DNA from: Harmonia axyridis
Lineage: Eukaryota > Arthropoda > Insecta > Coleoptera > Coccinellidae
Direction of reading: 5' to 3'
NCBI RefSeq assembly: GCF_914767665.1
Contig: NC_059501.1
Coordinates: 37,548,501-37,612,500, forward strand
DNA: 64,000 nt
Part shown: one piece after another, positions 56,713 to 64,000 of the stretch
Layout: each line of letters begins with the position of its first letter
Numbering within the stretch: position 1 is the first letter of the stretch
The notes under the pieces: generated by a model
Told to the model about the DNA's origin: nothing
Seen by the model: the letters and a program-made list of their open reading frames with translations, nothing else
Database searches by the model: none
Translations under genes and position numbers: made by a program

Positions 56713-57540
56713 TTAACGGTGATAGCTATGTAGCAACAGTTTTCGCCGTTGAGTTTCTCTTTCATGTGTAATGCTTGGCATCAGCAGTATTTTTATTATC
56801 TTCATCTTGTTTTCTAAGGAAAGTTTCCTTTTTGGATTTAGCAGCGGGTTCAGTCTCCCGTGCAATTGTCTTGCCTTTTTTCTGTTTTCTCCATTTTTCA
56901 AATTTCATTTCTTCATCTAGAATTTCACCTAGATATTTTGCTCCTTTTTCTCATTCTATCGTCTGATTTTCCATTTTGACGTTAGCTGCTTTCTCTTTCT
57001 TTACTGTTATTCCTCCGAAGTAAATTGCAACTGTTTTCGATGTCTTCACTTTGAATGTCCATTTCCATCAGTTTGTCTAAGTCTATCTGTAACTGCCTGG
57101 TAATTTTTTCCTCATTCTATACTGTCATAGTAAATAGCGGTGGGCAATCTTGCATCTATCCATCTATTTGGTATGTCTGCTATATATAAGTTAAACAACA
57201 GTGGTCCTATCACCGATCTTTGGGAAACTCCAGCTTCAATTTATCTGATCGTCGACCTGGTATTATCGATATTCGCTCTAAATTTTCTGTGCGATTGGAT
57301 TGATTTCGTAAGTTTCATCAACTTTATTTTGAATATCAAACTTTGATGACACATTTTATCGAATGCCTTTTCTATATCTAAGAATATTGCACCAGTATCT
57401 GTCAATAGGTTCATTAGCTCCTTTATATTTTCAGTTAGTCGTACCAATTGGTGGATTGTTGAAAGCTCTTTGCAAAACTCAAACTGGTGATCTGGATTTA
57501 TTTTCTTTTCTTCCACGAGATTTGTAAACTGAATCCAGTA
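56713..57540 (-). pseudogene. degenerate Jockey-type LINE, RT region
   Basis: On the minus strand from 57516: PDHQFEFCKELSTIHQLVRL, then AIFLDIEKAFDKMCHQSLI (RT motif A with its catalytic Asp). In other frames follow a decayed P-Q-(R)-SVIGPLLFNLYIADIP segment (near 57200), KTVAIYFGG (near 57030), and finally KKARQLHGRLNPLLNPKRKL and LSLENKMKIIKILLMPSIT (56880-56760), the end of the RT/thumb region. The YxDD motif and both ends of the element are lost. Several frameshifts. It is a different lineage from the three LINE fragments on the plus strand. Confidence 0.8.
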
Positions 57541-58811
57541 GCAAGAAAATATAGAACTACTCGTAATTAACGAAATTTAGTAATTGCACCAATACTTTCT
57601 CTTGAAAGGGTATGTTTACGCTTAATTTGAGACTCTATTTCCATTAACAGAAAATTCACACATTAATGGGATCTTCCAATGTTAATTCCTCCAGAAAATT
57701 GTTAGTAGATTCTAGTTTATATCTTCTTTCGATCCATGTTCGTACCCATATGACAACTCTTCTCATCTACCTCTTCTAAAATTGTCATTACGATTAGCTT
57801 AATGCCTGATCACTTTATTTATTTCATTTCGTTGTAGGCTGTTGCAAAACACTACTCACTTGTGAACTGTAGGTACTAAGGCAAAGTGCCAATGATTTTT
57901 GGGTAGAAGCGAGTATTTTAGTTACTAAATTTCTCGCCACTCGACTAAAATACTAGCCAAATGCGAACCAGCTTTCAGACTATTACAAATGTTTAGTTTT
58001 TACATGGTCCACCCAAAAAAAATTGTGTCTACATCATCTGGCGTGGTCTTTGTAATTCATTTCAATTCAATTATTATCATTCGAAAAGTTTCGACCGTAC
58101 AGCGTTCATTTCTAAAATCAACTGCGGCAGGACCTATTAATCCCCTCCCCGAAGTATAAGCAAACAAGCCTGGCCTGTGGGGGATTAATATATGAATTCC
58201 CCAAACTCAACGCATGAATGAGTTGAGAAGATAAGACCCCTCTCGGTATCTTCAGCATCCCGTGCCGGTATGTAATCTATCAAAAGACAAATGGCGCGGG
58301 AGACGAGGTACCCGGGGAGGGTTTTTGAAACGCCTACAGGTGCTAAGGTCATCCGAGTGGAAACCTTTACCCTGATATTCGAGTACAGCGGAGCGTGGGG
58401 GATTGCAACACCTGTGTCTTATACTCCACTCGAATCTATCGAACCAATTTGATACATACATCACACGCAGTGACAGGGAACATCTGCAAAAATTCTAACA
58501 GTTCTTGTGTCGAATATATTTCCCACGTGAATACCAAAACTTACACGATCGAAAACTTACTGTGGCTAACCAAACATTTCCATGGAAATTATTTAAACCG
58601 TAGAAAAAAATATTTATCATAAGATTGAACTTGATGACATTGCAAAGCATGATAGAATTCAGAATGTAGGATGGTTAAGCATAATATGGATGAATTTTTA
58701 CATACCGAGGTAATTCATTTCATCTATGCACTTAAGAACAATATATTCCGGCAAAATCTTTACTAAGATATTGAACTTCAAATAATTTTTATAGGTAGTG
58801 ATAAGATACCA
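57541..58811. other. unassigned stretch with a GC-rich island
   Basis: About 58180-58470 is GC-rich for this window (gcgcgggagacgaggtaccc, ggtgctaaggtcatccgag), holds small open frames on both strands, and is not repeated. It could be a regulatory element or untranslated exon. The rest is AT-rich and unassigned. Confidence 0.35.
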
Positions 58812-59200
58812 AAATAGTTATTTATAATACAAGTGCAGAAGGCTTTGATATTCTCCCACGAGTTCAAAATTTAATGAACGAGTGTTAAAATGTGCCTTCT
58901 GTACTAATTTTATACATTATTTTCTCCAATTCACTGCATTTTTATTGAAATTGGGGAAATATTTCCATAAATATTTTTTATAGATTTTTGCATAGAAAAA
59001 TTTGGGTTTGGCCGAACAGTTTTCTGTATTACAATTTTGACAGATAATGAATAAATCCGTGGCAGGAGAGTTCCGAGTACCAACATATAATAATGAAAAA
59101 TAACCATACAATATTTGTGAATTGAAGGTATTCTCACACAATTTTGTTGTACAAGATGTGGCAGAATGAATGGATTAGCCACAGAATTGGAGAAAAATAT
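58812..59200 (+). mobile_element. dispersed hairpin repeat, copy C
   Basis: Third copy of the 37021-37436 family, more diverged, with a shortened hairpin: part of the inner stem around gagccacgaagtggcgag is deleted. The inner inverted ends are present as attttctccaattc and gaattggagaaaa; both changed together from tctcta to tctcca and from tagaga to tggaga, which keeps the pairing. Confidence 0.76.
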
Positions 59201-60871
59201 TTTCTGATGCAAATAAAAATTGGAGTAGCGGCAGAAATGTAAGTTAGTATAGTTAACCAACATGAAAACGTATTGTCATAAAAGGTGAGTAGCGATAGTG
59301 GTAGTTGGTAAATCTCTTCTCAACTTCGATTGCAGCACATTTCCCAATTGGTTTACTCAAAACTTAACTTTAATTTCTAATTTTAGTTAATTTTACACTG
59401 TAAAACATTTAAGACACCCAAATAGATTTGACATCGCTTTTAAATTGAATGTTGTATTAGTTGAACAAAGATTTGATCAATCTTTCAGAAACCGAGGGTT
59501 GAGCTCTTTTCGAAGCACTGTTTTGGTATAGACAATCAGCATGCGCATAACATGATTTTCGAATCATGGGATCTCAGATCTGAAAAATAACTAAAATGGA
59601 ACAGCTACGTCGTTTATGACGTAATAATGATTGTTTGGTGAACGAGCGCTCTAAAATATAAATAGTTCAGTGGTAAGAACTTTCAATGTGACTCAAATTG
59701 AGAAATATCCCAATGAATTTACGAAAAATATTCACTTTATAATATAGGTATAATATATTTGACTTCCATGTTTAATACTTCGTAGAAATATCTTGAATAT
59801 TTTAGTTCAATCTAATTTCTACTCACGTGTTTTTGTCCTATTCTATATTGTGTCAAAACCAGATTTATCTTCACTATTTCAGAAGTAGGTATGATTACAG
59901 TGAAGTCTACTTCTTTCTGTTCCTTATAATATTTTTTGGCGATATTGGGCATATCAACAGAAAAACATGATATTTATTGTAGATGATCCTCACCAAAATT
60001 TTCCATATACCCTCATCTCGTTTTTTGTTGAACTAAATAGTGAGATCGAAGTCAGTGGAAGCACTTTTTATGAAATATTGAGAAAAAAAGCTAGTGAACA
60101 CATTTGCTGGATTTTGCCAATATGTGGCATATTCATACATTTGAGATTTGTTAATTTGAAAGCTCTAAGTTTCTTTTAATTGATAGTTAACATGTTTATG
60201 GATAATAATTGTATTGTGCCATTTCATTATATTCGAAAATTTCATATAAAAAACTGTGCCCTGTAGTTTCATATATTTCATACTATGATCTGTCTTGTCT
60301 CTTATATTGAATCCGTTATTCTTTAATTAACTTTTATTATTAAATTATTATGATTTCAGCATGTCACTATTGTCGCGTTGATAAACATCTTAAATACGCA
60401 TCCTGCGAGTCTAGAATGACATTCCACCTCTGCTTTTACTAATGAATCTATTCAATTCATTGGAATATGTAATATAGATGATCCAAGCCAATTACTTTTA
60501 CTTCTAAGAAATGCCATTTATTTCTTGCCTTTACCTATGAATTTATTAAGCTCATTTCTTTCTTAATTCTATGTCCGCGTTATTGTTTCTCATTTTTAAA
60601 AAATGGACATGCTTCACAATAATTTCCAAACATAACACAACTGGATTTTCTTTATCATTTAAAAAAAAAAATTCTTCTTCACAAAAACACAATGATGAAT
60701 TTTCGAACAAATTATAAACGAGAACACGGAATCCATAAACTTTTTCTGGGAATCGTACGAATCGAAAATACTCTCAAAACACTTACTTATTCTACTACAT
60801 TCTCTAATAAAAATCGTTCAGCTTGATTCCATAAAAATTAAATGAAAAGTATCCACACATATTTTACCTAC
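59201..60871. other. unassigned AT-rich stretch
   Basis: Nothing recognised. Confidence 0.4.
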
Positions 60872-61290
60872 CCTCTTCATAGATTCAGCTGCACACAGGG
60901 TCCTCGTATGCGTTATCAAGCGAGATTTTAATCTAGATTTGAAGTTATCCGGCGTTTGACATGTGTAGCGCGAAAAACCTCGTGTACATCGGCTGTTGAA
61001 AGGTCCCAATATTACACCCTCTCTTCGATGTGAGCTGCGGAAAACTGAGCGCTGAAAACTGCTGAACTCCAGAAAAGCGATGCAAGGAGCCGTTGACGCA
61101 TGCACGGCATTGACAGTGCAGCCAATTGCGAGTTTTCATCGGGAAATCACTCAAATGGTTTGGCAGGATGAATAATAACAAAACGGCTTCGAATTTCGAA
61201 TGAGATGAACGAAAGATCTGCTCCACTGATATGAGAATATCAAGTAAAAAAATTCGAGGAGCACTCGTCATTCGCAAGCCTCAATTGCAC
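60872..61290 (-). promoter_or_regulatory. possible promoter and first exon of a minus-strand gene
   Basis: GC-richer, CpG-containing block of about 400 bp. At its left edge the minus strand reads ATG AAG AGG directly followed by a consensus donor, GTAGGTAAAA (donor GT at 60871-60870). An exon ending here could therefore start translation with three codons and splice in phase 0, which fits the phase-0 acceptor of the exon at 35704-35794. No TATA box or clear initiator was identified. The 5' limit is arbitrary. Confidence 0.25.
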
Positions 61291-62909
61291 CCTTGGAGGT
61301 CAGAGAATCCTAAAAACAGAGGAGCTGACAATCAAAGCTATAGTAATAGTAATAGTTCAATTGGGTATGCGGCTCGAGGCCATACTTGGGCCGGTCTTTT
61401 CACATGAGAATAAATTTATTTATTTGGGGACATAATCACCCAATTGATTAGAAAAAATTAGAAAATTTGTAAGAAAAAAATTAAAGAAAATATTTTTCAT
61501 AAAAAATTGATAGGTTCTGCTCCCCTCAAAAAAACCTGGAATTCTATCAATATAACAAACTGAAGGAATTGAAAAAATAATACTATGCAAACTTTGAGAA
61601 AAGCACTTTTGGTTTTTGGGAGCTCGTTCGCTCACACGTCTATTTTGCCCTTGGAGGCCGCATAACTTTAAATGGATATGAAATTTTCATTTTCTTTCTA
61701 TGACGTAATTGTGGTTGGTTAGTTTATCTTGATCAGGGTTTCTATAATACGGTACCTACTCCTAAAATTCAACATGATATTTCGAGTGATTATTTTACTT
61801 AAACTAACTGATTGAATTTTTTATTTTATATTGTAAAATTATTATAAAAAATAAAATAGAATGAAATCATTATCTATACGCAAAATATCAACTCGGTGGG
61901 AGCTGGTGTCAATGAAATATTTTTTTTGCTTCTATATTTTCCCTGTAGGTATTTACTATTAGTTTGAATACGCGATCAACAAGAAATAAATATTTTATGC
62001 CTAATCGCAAAATCTCAACTTGGATTCGTTGGCACTGAAATATTGAGATCCTTTATTTCAATTTCCTCCTTAATTTTTTCTGTATCAACATGAAAATCTG
62101 ATGAAGCTTGATGTTGTCATTCCACATCTAGAAGTAGAATAACAAACTACTATTTGAAATTATCAGGAAAACAAAATGAAATTTTTCAGTTTCTAGATTT
62201 TTTCTTCTGAAGTAATCTTGATCAATGAGTCGAACTCTATTTTTTGATACCAATCTCAGCTCGAATGCTCAAATTAAAAAATACAGCCATCATTCAGCTC
62301 AAAAAAAAAATGGAAAATTTTGATTATTCTATGAGATTCTCCATAATCTACTCTCATAGATATTTGAATTCACTTTGAATTCCATTTCGTGATCACCTAA
62401 TAATATTTTCCAACGATTCTGCTTCTTGAGCTCTAACGGCACACTCATATTTCATGTTTCCAACTAATTTATTTTGAATGGATTTTGTTCTCACAAGATA
62501 GAAATTCATCATCAAATAAAATGAAGCAAAATTAATTTCCACAAATATATGCCTTTAAATTGAAATTAACCTGAAGAAGTGTCATTGTTGGCGAAAAAAT
62601 TATTTAATTATTTACATAATTGATTATGTAAGTACAATGACAATAATCATAAATTAAAGTAGATAATTATAATTCAGTTTCTCATTAAAATATCACAATA
62701 CTGGGAAATGGAACTATGACACGTGAGCCAGTGTCAGTGGAGAGTTTCTTTATTTTCTAAAGCACCCATTCCTTTGATTTTTTCAATTTTCACGTACAAG
62801 GTAAATTGGATTTCCATCGAAGTTAATTCCAACGAGAGGTCACAAGTTATAATGGAAGAAGAAAACGTCTACACTGCACCATTGTGTGCCTAATGCTTTT
62901 TGCCCACAG
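61291..62909. other. unassigned stretch
   Basis: cacccttggaggtc (61290) and gcccttggaggccg (61649) form a weak repeat pair, perhaps marking an old element. The rest is AT-rich without recognisable features. Confidence 0.4.
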
Positions 62910-62960
62910 CATTCTTCGACAACGTGCTCAAGAGGTTCCGGTATTTCCTGATAGTGACAG
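62910..62960 (+). CDS. candidate 51-bp internal exon, unknown gene
   Basis: A pyrimidine-rich acceptor (tgctttttgcccacag) and a consensus donor (GACAG, GTGAGA) enclose 51 bp, a multiple of three. Two frames are open: FFDNVLKRFRYFLIVT and ILRQRAQEVPVFPDSD. The third has a stop. The first frame also stays open through the donor to 63190. I recognise neither peptide. Short exons with good sites also occur by chance in 64 kb, and there is no repeated copy to argue either way. Confidence 0.3.
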
Positions 62961-63484
62961 GTGAGAAATCACCTCTTCAAACCTTTAGTAAGCACCGGTT
63001 TCTTTCATCAACTACGCCAATTTTAGCTTTCTTTCGATGTTCATGCATCAGGCGGGATCTTATAATTACAACGAGAAATATTCATGTAGAAAATTACCCA
63101 TATCCATATTCTTCACATTACATTCTGAAAGTTGACATTCTTCAGACGACCAGACAAGACTTGAAACTTGAAAGATATCCAGGAATATAGGTGTGACCAC
63201 CCACTCCTGAATAAATTTAAGATCTTACTAAAGACTTCTGTATTGGCCATCCCTATTTATCAAATCTAAAGGATATTGTTCAAACAGTTGATTTCCATGT
63301 CTTTGGAGCTCAAAACAAATTTTATAGCCATTTCCATAGAAATATAGTCAAATCTAGTGTAGACTACCAACTGAAGACAATCTCAGAGCTACTCAATTTA
63401 CCTGAAGTACTTATTTGGTGTTGGTATTAAAATGGAGATTAAAATACTTATTGTTGATAAAGGGAGCTTGAAGGTGAGTTATTA
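62961..63484. other. unassigned stretch
   Basis: Nothing recognised beyond a continuation of the open frame to 63190. Confidence 0.35.
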
Positions 63485-64000
63485 TACAGGGTGTTCTGAT
63501 GTGTTTCCGACAAACTGAAATGGGTGATACATTACATCATTTTAAGCAAAAAAGTTCCTATGAATGCTTCGTTTCCGAGATACAGGGTGTTGAAGTTGAA
63601 TAACTAATTCGCGTTTTCTTTAATATGTTTTGACTGCATCGAAATCCTTTCATGAAATTATTCCTATTCAAATATTTAATTTAAATTTATTTTGAAAATT
63701 TCTAAGGCGAAATGCATGCGAATTTTCTATTGCCCACTAATAAGTAGAAAAGGTATGCTATGTAATTGTTGTTTTTAAGTGTTCTGAATATTCTGTTTCC
63801 TGAAATATTGAGTTGTTGGGATGCTTTACGAATACTGAGTTTTTTATTTTCTTCGAACGTCTGTAAAATCCTATTTCTCTGTAGATCATTTCTCATTTGT
63901 ATGCTTCGTTCGGGCCTTTGGTAACCAATACCATTTTTCTGTATTTGTTGATAAGCTATTAACTTAGTTAACTATAATTATAATTAATGACATCTAAACC
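63485..64000 (-). mobile_element. DDE transposon remnant at the window edge
   Basis: Starts with tacagggtgttctgatgtgt and a second acagggtgttgaagttgaa about 95 bp later, ends typical of an insect transposon group. The minus-strand frame 63896-63702 reads LQRNRILQTFEENKKLSIRK and ASQQLNISGNRIFRTLKNNN, a helix-turn-helix of the kind at the N-terminus of DUF4817-type transposases. The catalytic domain expected between this and the terminus is missing, so the copy is internally deleted. It continues beyond 64000. Confidence 0.55.

Overview
The window is AT-rich, repeat-dominated nuclear DNA from an animal, almost certainly an insect. The reasons are mariner and Tc1 transposons, Jockey-type LINE fragments, Penelope-like elements, foldback elements ending in acagggt, one metazoan single-copy gene (HYPK), and no bacterial-style gene packing. 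A beetle is plausible but nothing here proves the order. Most long open frames belong to mobile elements.

Layout. 1-8 kb: a degenerate mariner (2.55-3.79 kb), a possible LTR, a foldback element and an internally deleted LINE. 8.1-8.8 kb: HYPK, the only host gene recognised with confidence, with a possible in-frame upstream exon. 8.87-15.54 kb: the most striking block. An 85-bp inverted repeat around (TA)n tracts encloses two Penelope families. The first is a head-to-head pair of identical 5'-truncated copies forming a 1,395-bp inverted repeat. The second is a complete element with an 844-codon RT/GIY-YIG ORF between identical 262-bp direct repeats. Every Penelope 3' end carries a hammerhead-ribozyme-like motif. 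15.6-22 kb: a LINE tail, two large foldback structures and a decayed Tc1. 22-35.7 kb: mostly unassigned DNA with MITE-like repeats and a decayed LINE (31.4-33.1 kb). 35.7 kb: a well-formed 91-bp coding-exon candidate on the minus strand. 37-44 kb: a three-copy hairpin repeat, truncated Tc1 and mariner copies, a 1.55-kb foldback element, and a MITE carrying a nested foldback. 44-64 kb: unassigned DNA, a 124-bp TIR element containing half of a tRNA, second copies of earlier repeats, fragments of a tyrosine recombinase and a Jockey RT, a possible first exon (60.9 kb), a possible 51-bp exon (62.9 kb) and the edge of another DDE transposon.

How it fits together. The 35.7-kb and 60.9-kb minus-strand signals are phase-compatible, so much of the window could be intron of one large minus-strand gene, with HYPK on the plus strand near the left. 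This is inference. The rest is nested TE insertion: Penelope elements in (TA)n tracts, a foldback inside a MITE (with a paralogous unfilled MITE copy elsewhere in the window), and dispersed arms of one foldback family.

Limits. All comparisons were made by eye. Percent identities, family names below superfamily level and splice sites need alignment and RNA data.
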